From Bradyrhizobium altum (GTDB taxonomy: Bacteria; Pseudomonadota; Alphaproteobacteria; Rhizobiales; Xanthobacteraceae): DNA of 64,000 bases. Below the pieces are notes generated by a model. The model was not told where the DNA came from and searched no databases. It saw nothing but the letters and a program-made list of their open reading frames with translations. The first letter of the stretch is position 1, and every line of letters starts with the position of its first letter. The position numbers and the translations under genes were made by a program. This document shows, in pieces, positions 23,717 to 32,098 of the stretch. The stretch covers positions 1 to 64,000 of the forward strand of contig NZ_JACMYP010000007.1 in NCBI RefSeq assembly GCF_020889705.1, in the 5' to 3' direction.

Positions 23717-25273
23717 ATGCATTTCAGACGTTTGGCCGTGTCGGCGCTACGGGGGTTGTCGCTTGCTGCGCTGATCTGGTCAGGCGCAGCCCGCGCAGAG
23801 GGGGCCGCCGATCCGGTGTGGCCGACCCGGCAATGGCAGACGACGACGCCAGAAGAGCAGGGGATGGATTCCGCTGCGCTGGCGCGGCTCGTCAACTTTG
23901 GCGCGGCTCACAGTTTCGATAGTCTCCTGATTGCGCGTCATGGCCGGATCGTGCTCGACGCCTACTATGCCCCGTACACGCCGGAGATCTCGCATCTGAT
24001 CAATTCCGCCACCAAGGCGGTGACCGGCACGCTGGTCGCGATGCTGCTTAGGGATAATTTGCTCGACAGCCTCGACCACCGCATGGTGGAATTCTTTGGC
24101 GACCGCACCATCGCCAATCTTGATGACCGCAAGCGGGCGATCACGATCCAGACCATGCTCGACATGACCTCGGGGATGGCCTGGACGGAGGGCGTCGAGG
24201 GCGGCAGGCCGGACTCGCTGATCGAATGGGGGCGTAGCCCCGATGCGATCCAGTTCATCCTGGACCGTCCGATGGCGAAGGCGCCGGGCGAGGCGTTCTA
24301 CTACAACACCGGCAATCCGCAGCTATTGGCCGCGATCATCAACAAGCTCACCGGTGTGAGTGCGCGGGACTATGCGGTGACGAAACTGTTTCGTCCGCTG
24401 GGAATTGCCGCGCCGTACTGGCACAGTATCGGGCCGGGGCTGACGCAAGGCGGCGGCGGGCTTCTGCTCGCGCCGCGCGACGCCGCCAAGATCGGGCTGC
24501 TCTATCTGCATGACGGCGAATGGGAGGGGCAGCGGCTGCTGCCGTCCGGCTGGGTCGATCGCATCAGGCACGCGACGACAGAGTTGCACGCTTCGTTCGA
24601 TCCGTCCCTGCACTACGCGAATTTCTTCTGGGTGATGCCGAAGCAGCCGGCCTTCATGGCGGTCGGCGACCGCTGCCAGCTGATCATGATCTTTCCCGCG
24701 CTCGACATCGTCACGGTCGTGACCGCGCGCGACTACTGCTCATTCGGCAGGATGGCCGACGACATTTCCGGCGCCGTCAAGTCCGACACGGCGCTGCCGG
24801 TGAACTCCGCCGGCGGCAATCAGCTTGCCGCGGCGCTGCGCGATAGCGCGACGGAAAAGCCGTCGGCGGTTGGTGCGGTGCCCGAGACCGCGGCGGCCAT
24901 CTCGGGCAAGACCTGGCCCTTCCCGGCCAACGGTCTCAATCTGCGGGCGCTGACGCTGTATCTGACCGATTCGTCCGCGCACTACGAGTTGGAAACAGCG
25001 ACGCCGGATGCGGCGAGGCCGGTAGTCAAATTGGCGGGACCGATCGGGCTCGACGGCACCTATCGTCTCGGCCAGCCAACGCCGCTCGGCGTGATGGCGC
25101 TGAAGGGGTCGTGGCAGACCGGTGAGACGTTTGCGATCGACCTGCGTCTGGTCGGCGGCGATACCGACCGCAGATGGCTGCTCACGTTCGACGGCGGCAA
25201 GGCCAGGCTCAGCGGCAAGGATCGCTTCGGCCATGATGTGCAGGTCGACGCGGAAGCGCAGGCCGCGCAATAA
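23717..25273 (+). CDS. Serine hydrolase of the beta-lactamase/DD-carboxypeptidase fold
   Basis: This 518-residue exported protein has a signal ending near ARAEG. The catalytic SxxK is in NSATKAVTG near residue 98, and the Tyr motif is in YYNTGNPQ near 195. The first ~350 residues form the class C-like domain; the remaining ~150 form an extra beta-domain (LTLYLTDSSAHYELE...). Possible roles are esterase, D-amino-acid peptidase or PBP4-like; a true beta-lactamase activity is not implied. It follows the L,D-transpeptidase by 130 nt on the same strand. Confidence 0.85.
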   Translation: MHFRRLAVSALRGLSLAALIWSGAARAEGAADPVWPTRQWQTTTPEEQGMDSAALARLVNFGAAHSFDSLLIARHGRIVLDAYYAPYTPEISHLINSATKAVTGTLVAMLLRDNLLDSLDHRMVEFFGDRTIANLDDRKRAITIQTMLDMTSGMAWTEGVEGGRPDSLIEWGRSPDAIQFILDRPMAKAPGEAFYYNTGNPQLLAAIINKLTGVSARDYAVTKLFRPLGIAAPYWHSIGPGLTQGGGGLLLAPRDAAKIGLLYLHDGEWEGQRLLPSGWVDRIRHATTELHASFDPSLHYANFFWVMPKQPAFMAVGDRCQLIMIFPALDIVTVVTARDYCSFGRMADDISGAVKSDTALPVNSAGGNQLAAALRDSATEKPSAVGAVPETAAAISGKTWPFPANGLNLRALTLYLTDSSAHYELETATPDAARPVVKLAGPIGLDGTYRLGQPTPLGVMALKGSWQTGETFAIDLRLVGGDTDRRWLLTFDGGKARLSGKDRFGHDVQVDAEAQAAQ

Positions 25274-25326
25274 CCCGGCGAGACTGCTTGCCTGTTTTTT
25301 CGGGACGGCCTGATCGCCTCCTTCGT

Positions 25327-25362
25327 CATTCCGGGGCGCGCCTCTTGGCGCGAGCCCGGAAT
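25327..25362. repeat. Short palindromic intergenic repeat
   Basis: CATTCCGGGGCGCGCC and GGCGCGAGCCCGGAAT form an imperfect hairpin. The motif ATTCCGGGGC is echoed at 50130-50158. Together with the element at 25412 it fills the gap after the serine hydrolase. Confidence 0.5.
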
Positions 25363-25411
25363 CCATTCGTCAGCAGAACGTGTGGCTCACCGACGACGCA
25401 ACAAACTCGGT

Positions 25412-25540
25412 GTCATCCCGGCGAAAGCCGGACCCATAACCACAGACGCTCATTATTGAAAGATAGTGGAACGACGAGTCCCGCTCACTACGGCCGCCGC
25501 GGCGTATGGGGGTGCCGGCTTTCGCAGGGACGACGCCCGG
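25412..25540. repeat. Dispersed intergenic repeat, copy 2
   Basis: This copy shares GGAACGACGAGTCCC and CCGCCGCGGCGTATGGG with 1-115. It also has the arms TCATCCCGGCGAAAGCCGG...CCGGCTTTCGCAGGGACGA, close to the arms of the element at 58010-58143, so the three are one family. CCCATAACCACAG is common to this copy and to 58010-58143. Confidence 0.65.
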
Positions 25541-25699
25541 AAGAAGCCGCGGCTCTCGGCTTAAGCACAGACGTCTCTGGAGTTCTGGATCACCCGCATG
25601 CACTCGCGGGTGATGACACCGGACAAGCTGTTTTACAGTTGAATCGGGACTTGCGGTCGCGCCGGTGCAGTGTCCGCGAGTCGAGGCGCGGCAGCGCGC

Positions 25700-25876
25700 C
25701 TAGTGGTCGGTCTTCGGCGTCTTGGATGCAAAGTCGAGGCCGAGCTGAACGGCGCGCTCCTGGCGCTCTTCCGTCAGGAACTGCAGCTCCCGTTCCAGCG
25801 ACCGCGCGACCTCGTCCTGCGTTTCCTGGGAGTGGCGGCGGGAGCCGCCGTGCGGTTTGGCCGATTGGGCAGTCAC
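25700..25876 (-). CDS. Small charged hypothetical protein (58 aa)
   Basis: A GTG at 25876 opens 58 codons to TAG. The product is highly charged: residues 18-45 (ETQDEVARSLERELQFLTEE and on) would form an acidic/basic amphipathic helix, possibly a coiled coil. Codon use (GC-rich third positions) fits the neighbours. The ribosome-binding site is weak. It is followed upstream by about 350 nt (25877-26223) with no gene I can defend. Function unknown. Confidence 0.45.
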   Translation of the reverse strand: MTAQSAKPHGGSRRHSQETQDEVARSLERELQFLTEERQERAVQLGLDFASKTPKTDH

Positions 25877-26223
25877 GGGAGAATCCCTGTCATCGCAGTG
25901 TCACAGGCCCTGATGCCACGGCCGGAGTCCGGCGGACAATCAAAAAGAATTCAGCGGGGCCGCTTTGGAATGTTTGTTGTGCATCTGACTCAAATTTAAG
26001 CAGGAAATTCTCCCGGCCTTGTCGCGAACGCCGAAGCCGTAGACCCGCGGTCTCATCAATTCGGATGAGACGGCCCGGTTCCCACGAAATCATTTCCGGA
26101 TTCGCACGAAGGCGTCCCGAAACCGACAAGGTCTAACCTTAGTAGCGTTGTGAAGGACGGGTGCCTGGTGAGACGCTGACGATTGAGGTCGTAAGATTCA
26201 TCGGTGCTCCTGAGACGTTGGGG

Positions 26224-26367
26224 ATGATCTCGGAAATGAAGAAGCCGAATGCTGTGCCATATGTCTGGGCGGCCGCGCTGATCGCGGTCGTGATCTGGGG
26301 CGTGAGCGGAACCCCGCAGATGGCACATACCTCTGCCAGCAGCACGCATCTGGCTCGGGCGCGCTAG
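26224..26367 (+). CDS. Possible small single-pass membrane protein (47 aa)
   Basis: The frame from ATG 26224 codes for MISEMKKPNAVPYVWAAALI and continues through one hydrophobic helix (about residues 12-28) to a short hydrophilic tail ending LARAR. A second ATG at 26236 would also fit. The ribosome-binding site is poor. It ends 60 nt from the convergent GntR gene. Evidence is only the positive-inside membrane-segment pattern. Confidence 0.3.
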   Translation: MISEMKKPNAVPYVWAAALIAVVIWGVSGTPQMAHTSASSTHLARAR

Positions 26368-26426
26368 CGCGATTTCAAGCGAGGTGGCTTCCGGCTCGTG
26401 TCAAGACAACGCGTCTCCACAAAAGC

Positions 26427-27182
26427 CTAGAGCTTCGGCCGCAGCGAGCGCTGCATATCCATCGTGTAGGTGTAGCGCCCTTCCGGGTGCGTGGTGATGG
26501 TGACCTCGAACAGTTCCTCGCGCAGGCCGTAGTAGCGGCGTACCACGGTGAGTGCCGGCGATCCGGTCTTGACGCCGAGTGCCTTGGCGATCGGCGCCGG
26601 CATGCCCCGCACGAAGATTTCCATCTGCGCGCGCTCGGTGACCTGGCCGTACATCTTGGCGATCTGCTCATGCACCGGGGTGCGGCCGTGGTCGCTGCGG
26701 GCCACGACATCTGCGAACCGGCGCAGCACGTAGATTTCGGTCCAGCCGAGCGGTGCGGCGAATTGGTCGGAGCGGCGCACGGCCTCGATCAGGAACCAGC
26801 TCTTGCCGGGCTCGCATTTCAGGAGCGCAGCGAGCTTGCGGTCGGCGACGATGTCGCTGCTGCCGACCACGTCGCGATAGGTCTCGTTGGAATAGCGCAG
26901 CCACTCGCCGAGCGACTTGACGCTGTGGGTGAACAGCACCGGCGGCTCGGAGGCGATCACCACCGAACCGAGGCCGGCGCGGCGCACGATCAGGCCCTGG
27001 TCGATCAGGATGCGCAGCGCCTCGCGCACGGTCTGGCGGCTTGCCTGATAGCTCGCCATCAACTCGGTTTCGGTCGGCAGCAGATTGCCGACCGCGTAGG
27101 TGCCGAGACGGATGTCCTTCTGCAGCCCGGTGGCGATGTCGCGGTAGCGGGACGATCTCGCCCTCTCCGGTTGTTCAGACAT
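26427..27182 (-). CDS. GntR-family regulator (HutC/UTRA type)
   Basis: This 251-residue regulator has an N-terminal winged helix (residues 12-75, LLPTETELMASYQASRQTVREAL read in two parts) and a C-terminal UTRA ligand-binding domain (about 95-245, ending GRYTYTMDMQRSLRPKL). UTRA domains sense small metabolites such as sugars, histidine products or organic acids. It is the last gene of a four-gene minus-strand run and is probably the protein that binds the two operators at 30062-30143. Confidence 0.9.
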   Translation of the reverse strand: MSEQPERARSSRYRDIATGLQKDIRLGTYAVGNLLPTETELMASYQASRQTVREALRILIDQGLIVRRAGLGSVVIASEPPVLFTHSVKSLGEWLRYSNETYRDVVGSSDIVADRKLAALLKCEPGKSWFLIEAVRRSDQFAAPLGWTEIYVLRRFADVVARSDHGRTPVHEQIAKMYGQVTERAQMEIFVRGMPAPIAKALGVKTGSPALTVVRRYYGLREELFEVTITTHPEGRYTYTMDMQRSLRPKL

Positions 27183-27188
27183 GGCGGA

Positions 27189-28169
27189 TCACTGGTATGC
27201 CGTATGGCAGGCAACCGGATGTCCAGACTGCATCGACTGCAACGCGGCCTCGAACGCGGCGAGCGTCGCCAGCACATCTGCTTCGGGCACCGGGAACGGC
27301 AGCTTGCGTTCGACCGCGTCGGCAAAGGCCGCAAGTTCCGCGGTGAGCGCGTTAACCGCCGGATAGCGCGTCGTCGCAGGCGCCTCGCCGGATTTCCGTA
27401 CCACCATCGTCCCCTCGTCGAGCACCTCTGCGGATCCCTTCGTCCCGAACACATGCACGCGCCAATAGAACGGTGTTGCGCGGACCGTAGCAAGGGTTGC
27501 ACTCACGCCATTCACAAATTCAATCGCTAAAGTTGCAGTGTCGAGCGGCGGCGGTCCGGCCTCGCGTTCACTCAACCGGGCATAAACCTGTCGGGCAGGA
27601 CCAAGGAGGCTGACGAAGCCGTCGAGCACATGCAGTCCCGCGCCGGTCAGCCCGCCGCCCGGCGACTCCTCGGGCGACAGCCGCCAGCCCTGCGTGATGC
27701 CTTGCGAGTTCTCGTTGCTGTTGTGGCCCTCGACATGCAGGATCGTGCCGAGCTCGCCGCTGGCGACCATCGCGCGCAGCGCCTGCATCGACGGCCAGAA
27801 CCGGCGGTTATGCCCGACCGCGAGCAGCACGCCGGCGTTGCGGCAGGCTGCGAACATCTCGACCGCATCGCTGCGCTTGAGCGCCAGCGGCTTCTCGCAA
27901 AACACCTGCTTACCGGCGGCGGCGGCCGCAATCACCTGGCTCCTGTGCAGCGAATGCGGCGTTGCCAGCAGCACGGCATCGATGGCGGGCTCGGCCAGCA
28001 CGGCCTCGAGGCTGGCCGCAGGGGACAGACCGTGCGCTGCGCAAAAGCTCGCGGCGGCGCTCATGTCGGGTTCCACCGCGCGGACGATCCTCAGCCGCGG
28101 CTCGCTCTGCGCAGCCTCGACCAGCGCGCGGCCCCAGCGGCCGAGGCCCGCGATCGCACAATTGATCAT
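27189..28169 (-). CDS. Gfo/Idh/MocA-family oxidoreductase
   Basis: This 326-residue NAD(P)-dependent dehydrogenase has the Rossmann motif AIAGLGRWG at residues 5-13 and the signature CEKPLAL near 92. The C-terminal half is the family's alpha/beta domain (HVEGHNSNENSQGITQGWR). Substrates are usually polyols, sugars or similar hydroxyl compounds. Its start overlaps the stop of the dehydrogenase before it (ATGA), and the GntR gene starts 6 nt after it. Confidence 0.9.
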   Translation of the reverse strand: MINCAIAGLGRWGRALVEAAQSEPRLRIVRAVEPDMSAAASFCAAHGLSPAASLEAVLAEPAIDAVLLATPHSLHRSQVIAAAAAGKQVFCEKPLALKRSDAVEMFAACRNAGVLLAVGHNRRFWPSMQALRAMVASGELGTILHVEGHNSNENSQGITQGWRLSPEESPGGGLTGAGLHVLDGFVSLLGPARQVYARLSEREAGPPPLDTATLAIEFVNGVSATLATVRATPFYWRVHVFGTKGSAEVLDEGTMVVRKSGEAPATTRYPAVNALTAELAAFADAVERKLPFPVPEADVLATLAAFEAALQSMQSGHPVACHTAYQ

Positions 28170-29052
28170 GAGTGGTCCTTGTCCTGATCGCGTCCGGCCC
28201 GGATCGCCTCGATGACAGCGGCGCTGTCGCTGTCCGGGCCTTGCAGCGCGATCGCCGCGCGCAGCAGCTTGGCCTGCACCGAGGTCAGCGGCAGAGGCAG
28301 GCCGTGCCGACCGGCCTCCTGCAGGATCAGCTCGGCGTCCTTCAAGGTCTGCGCGATATGCGATTGCGGCGAGAAGTCCCGCGCCAGCATCTTCGGTCCC
28401 TTGCTGTCCATCACTCTGGAATATGCCGCCGATTGCCGCGCCGTCGCAAGGAACGTCGCCCCGTCGAGGCCGAGGCTCTCGGCAAAGGCCATGCCCTCGG
28501 CGAGCGCGGCGCGGTTGTTCTGCAGGATTAGGTTGATGGCGAGCTTGGTGCGGCTGGCATTGCCGATCGGGCCGACATGGATCCGCTGCGGGCAGACGAT
28601 GTCGAGCGTCGCCGCGGCGGCTGCGATCACGTCGCGATCGCCGGCGACCAGCGCGGTGGCCGTGCCTGCGCGGACCTCGGCGCTGGTGCCCGAGATCGGC
28701 GCTTCGATGAAGGAGAGGCGCGAGCGCGTCGCGAACTCGGCGATCGCCGTGATCTCGCCCGGTGCGCAGGTGGTGGTGCAGATGACGAGCGGCGGCGGTT
28801 CGGCGTTCGCGAGTCCGGCAGCAAGCCCGTGACCTGGGCCGCGTCGTACACCGCAATGACGATGGTCCGGCAGCGCGCCGCCACGTCGGCGGCGAAGGCC
28901 GCGAACTCGGCGCCGCTGGCCCGCAACCCGTCCGTCTTCGCCGCATCGATGTCGAAGCCGATCAGCCCGACGCCGGCGTCGATCAGCCGCGCGGAAAGCG
29001 CCGATCCCATCAGCCCCAGGCCAATTATGCCGACAGGTGTTTCGCGAGCCAT
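28166..29052 (-). pseudogene. HIBADH-type NAD(P)-dependent dehydrogenase with an internal frameshift
   Basis: The gene starts well (ATG 29052, GIIGLGLMGSALSARL Rossmann motif at 8-23). After AAQVTGLLPD the frame is lost near 28813. Continuing one base back restores the protein: LANAEPPPLVICTTT, then FIEAPISGTSAEV (substrate-binding region) and GPIGNASRTKLAINLI (with the catalytic Lys region) to the stop at 28166. So one base seems to be missing in GGACTCGCG (GGACCTCGCG expected). The rest has normal codon use, so a sequencing error or a very recent mutation is likely. Intact, it would be 295 or so residues. Confidence 0.82.
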
Positions 29053-29071
29053 GATGCGACGGAGCTCTGGT

Positions 29072-30031
29072 CTATTGCGGCTGGATGCCGGCCGCCTTCA
29101 CCTCCGCCGACCAGCGCACGACCTCGCTCTTGACGAAGGTGCCGAACTCGGCCGGGGCGAGCGGCGCCACGATCACGCCGACATCGGCGAGCTTCTTCTT
29201 GGTCTCCGGCATCGCGAGGTATTTGGCGCACTCGGCGTAGATCTTGTTGACCACCGGTTCCGGCGTGCCGGCCGGCGCGAACAGCCCGTACCAGATGGTG
29301 GCCTCGAAGCCGGGCATTGCTTCCGAGAGCGCGGGCAGGCCGGGCGTCAGCTCGTTGCGGGTCGCCGATGTCACGGCGATCCCGCGCAAGGTGCCGCCCT
29401 GCATCTGCGGGATCGCGACCGAGAAATCGCCGAAGGTCAGGTCGACGACGCCGGCCATCACGTCGGTCATCGCTTGCGGCACGCCGCGGTAGGACGCCGC
29501 GATCAGCGACAGGCCGCCGCGCGACTGCAGCTGCGCGATCGAGATCTGCGATGCGCCGGAGCCGTAGCCGGCAGTCAGATTGGGAGTGGCCTTGGCGTAG
29601 CTGAGGAACTGCGGCAGGTCCTTGGCCGCGAGCTTCGGGTTGACCAGCAGCACCATCGCCGTCGTGGTGGTGCGGATCACGGGCGCGAAATCCTTCACCG
29701 GGTCGTAGGGCAGGCTCTTGAGCGTCGCGACGTTGCTGGCATGGGTGGTGTTGGTGCCCATCAACAGCGTGTAGCCGTCGGGCGCGCTGCGGGCGACTTC
29801 CTGGGCGCCGATGCTGCCGAGCGCGCCGGCGCGGTTCTCGATCAGCACGGTCTGGCCGAACGCGTCCTGCAGATGCTGGCCGACCAGCCGCGCGACGTTG
29901 TCGGGCCCGGCGCCGGCCGGAAAGGGCACGATGATCCTGAGCGGCCGTTGCGGGAATTCATCCGCCGCCCGCACCGTTAGGGCCGGAAGCGCAGCGAGCA
30001 GCACGACGAGGAGCCCCAGCCGTAACTTCAT
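29072..30031 (-). CDS. Bug-family tripartite tricarboxylate transporter substrate-binding protein
   Basis: This 319-residue periplasmic protein has a signal ending near TVRAAD, then the family pattern FPQRPLRIIVPFPAGAGPD, ENRAGALGSIGAQEVARS and PDGYTLLMGTNTTHA. Bug proteins bind carboxylates and mostly feed TctAB-type transporters; no TctAB genes are nearby, which is common. ATG 30031 follows GGAGGGG. First gene of the minus-strand run controlled by the operators just upstream. Confidence 0.9.
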   Translation of the reverse strand: MKLRLGLLVVLLAALPALTVRAADEFPQRPLRIIVPFPAGAGPDNVARLVGQHLQDAFGQTVLIENRAGALGSIGAQEVARSAPDGYTLLMGTNTTHASNVATLKSLPYDPVKDFAPVIRTTTTAMVLLVNPKLAAKDLPQFLSYAKATPNLTAGYGSGASQISIAQLQSRGGLSLIAASYRGVPQAMTDVMAGVVDLTFGDFSVAIPQMQGGTLRGIAVTSATRNELTPGLPALSEAMPGFEATIWYGLFAPAGTPEPVVNKIYAECAKYLAMPETKKKLADVGVIVAPLAPAEFGTFVKSEVVRWSAEVKAAGIQPQ

Positions 30032-30061
30032 CCCGGTCCCCTCCGCCTCCGCTTTTGGCAG

Positions 30062-30143
30062 ATTTATACGGACAAATAGATCGGAAATGCAAGCATCGAC
30101 CCTATCGGAATATTGAGGTGCGGCATATTTATCCGTATAAATA
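30062..30143. promoter_or_regulatory. Two near-identical operators in a divergent promoter
   Basis: TATTTATCCGTATAAATA at 30126-30143 is a palindrome with 7-bp arms. The reverse complement of 30062-30078, TATTTGTCCGTATAAAT, matches it at 16 of 17 positions. One site lies 31 nt upstream of the Bug gene, the other 24 nt upstream of the CMD gene, in opposite orientation. The sequence is very AT-rich for this genome. The GntR/UTRA regulator at 26427-27182 is the obvious candidate ligand-dependent repressor. Confidence 0.72.
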
Positions 30144-30167
30144 GCCCATACAGGGAGCCAGACGACG

Positions 30168-30557
30168 ATGGTGGACATCAGCGATCTCCATGCCCGCGGG
30201 CTGCGCCGGCGCCAGAAGATGTTCGGCGAGGTCGATGTCGCCAAGCGGATGGCGGCTGCGGGCAATTTTGGCACGCCGCTGCAAAACATCATCAATGCTT
30301 ACGTCTATGGCGACGTCTGGGAGCGCAGCGGGCTGTCCGACCAGATTCGCAGCCTCGTGATGCTCGGCATCACCGCGGCGAGCAGCAAGCCGACCGAGTT
30401 CCGCGTTCACGCCAGGGGCGCGCTGGCCAATGGCTGCACCGCCGCGCAGGTGCAGGACGTGCTGCTCCTGGTCGCGATGTATTGCGGCATTCCGGCCGCG
30501 ATCGAGACCAGCAAGATTGCAGCCGAGGTGTTCGGCGAGGCGCCTGCGGAGGGGTAG
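30168..30557 (+). CDS. Carboxymuconolactone decarboxylase (CMD)-family protein
   Basis: This 129-residue protein has the CMD four-helix pattern: NIINAYVYGDVWERSGLSDQ, then HARGALANGCTAAQVQDVLL, where the His and the G-C-T segment form the usual site region. Members include 4-carboxymuconolactone decarboxylase and AhpD-like proteins; the lyase gene after it favours a ring-cleavage role. The start follows AGGGAG. It leads the plus-strand operon behind the operator at 30126. Confidence 0.88.
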   Translation: MVDISDLHARGLRRRQKMFGEVDVAKRMAAAGNFGTPLQNIINAYVYGDVWERSGLSDQIRSLVMLGITAASSKPTEFRVHARGALANGCTAAQVQDVLLLVAMYCGIPAAIETSKIAAEVFGEAPAEG

Positions 30558-30617
30558 GGCGCGGGCCTGCGCCGTGATAGGCACGTTGCCGACTTCGAAC
30601 GGCAACAGGATGCGTCC

Positions 30618-31979
30618 ATGTCCGGCTTCCCGACCTCGACCACCGTGCTCGATTCCGTGCTGTTTCGCGATGCCTTCGGCACAAGCGCGATGCGTGAGGT
30701 GTTTTCCGACCTGCGGCTGCTCCAGCGCTATGCCGAGGTCGAAGTCGCGCTCGCCAAGGCCGAAGCGCGCTGCGGCGTGATTCCTGCGGAAGCGGCCGAG
30801 GAGATCGCAAGGCGCACCGACGTCGCTGCGTTCGATTTCGACCTGCTGCGGCAGGAAACCGACATCGTCGGCTACCCGATCCTGCCGCTGGTGCATCAGA
30901 TGACGAAGCAGTGCGGCGAGGCCGGCCGCTATGTCCATTGGGGCGCCACCACGCAGGACATCATGGACACCGCCGTGGTGCTGCAACTGCGCGATGGCCT
31001 GACAATCATCGAGGATGACATCGCTGCGTTGCGCGGCATCCTTGCCGATCTCTCGAAGAAATACCGCGACACGCCGATGGCCGGCCGCACCCATCTGCAG
31101 CAGGCGCTGCCGGTGACCTTCGGCTACAAGACCGCGATCTGGCTCGCCGCCTTCGATCGCCACGCCGCGCGGCTGGCGGAGCTGAAGCCGCGCGTGCTGG
31201 TCGGCCAATTCGCCGGCGCCGCCGGCACGCTGGCCTCGCTGGGCGACAAGGGCTTCGAGGTCCAGAACGCGCTGTGCGAGGAACTCGGCCTCGGCATTCC
31301 CGTCTCCACCTGGCATGTCGCGCGCGACGGTCTGGCGGAGGCGGTGAATTTCCTCGCGCTGGTGACGGGAACGCTCGGCAAGATCGCGCTCGACATCATG
31401 ATCATGGCGTCGACCGAATTCGGCGAGGTCTACGAACCCTTCGTGAAGGGACGCGGCGCCTCCTCGACCATGCCGCAGAAGCGCAACCCGATCTCGTCGG
31501 AGCTGATGCTCGCCGCTTCCAAGGCAGTGCGTCAGCATGCCGGCCTGATGCTGGACGCGATGGTGCAGGATTTCGAACGCGCGACCGGCCCGTGGCACGC
31601 CGAATGGATGGCGATCCCGGAAAGCTTCGTGCTGACCGCCGGCGCGCTGCACCAGGCCAGGTTCGCGCTCGGCGGCTTGATCGTCGACGAGAAGCGGATG
31701 GCCGGCAATCTCGACATCAGCCGCGGGTTGATCGTTGCCGAAGCCGTGATGATGGGCCTTGCGCCCGCGATCGGCCGGCAGGAGGCCCATGATGTGGTCT
31801 ACGACGCCTGCCGTGTCGCCAACGACAAGGGTCTGACGTTGGCTGAGGCGCTGGCCGCGGATGATCGCGTCGCGAGCCGGATCGATCGGGCGACGATCGA
31901 CCGCCTCACCGCGCCGAAAAACTACCTCGGACTCGCGCCCGAGATGGTCGATCGGGTGCTGGCTTCAGTGAAGCGGTAA
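30618..31979 (+). CDS. Fumarase/aspartase-superfamily lyase (PcaB/adenylosuccinate-lyase type)
   Basis: This 453-residue enzyme has the superfamily signature GASSTMPQKRNPISSE near 275 and the His regions THLQQALPVTFG near 160 and GATTQDIMDT near 110. Length and C-terminal domain fit 3-carboxy-cis,cis-muconate cycloisomerase as well as adenylosuccinate lyase. The CMD gene before it makes a muconate-lactone-type reaction more likely than purine synthesis. Gap to the CMD gene is 60 nt. Confidence 0.88.
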   Translation: MSGFPTSTTVLDSVLFRDAFGTSAMREVFSDLRLLQRYAEVEVALAKAEARCGVIPAEAAEEIARRTDVAAFDFDLLRQETDIVGYPILPLVHQMTKQCGEAGRYVHWGATTQDIMDTAVVLQLRDGLTIIEDDIAALRGILADLSKKYRDTPMAGRTHLQQALPVTFGYKTAIWLAAFDRHAARLAELKPRVLVGQFAGAAGTLASLGDKGFEVQNALCEELGLGIPVSTWHVARDGLAEAVNFLALVTGTLGKIALDIMIMASTEFGEVYEPFVKGRGASSTMPQKRNPISSELMLAASKAVRQHAGLMLDAMVQDFERATGPWHAEWMAIPESFVLTAGALHQARFALGGLIVDEKRMAGNLDISRGLIVAEAVMMGLAPAIGRQEAHDVVYDACRVANDKGLTLAEALAADDRVASRIDRATIDRLTAPKNYLGLAPEMVDRVLASVKR

Positions 31980-32098
31980 AGTTCGACGCAATTGCTCGCC
32001 GTCGCGTGATCGGGCGCGGCGGGCGGGAACCTTGCGGATGCGGATCGAATTGGACTACGAATCCTCAAAACTCCTCAAACGACACGGCCGGACACTTC

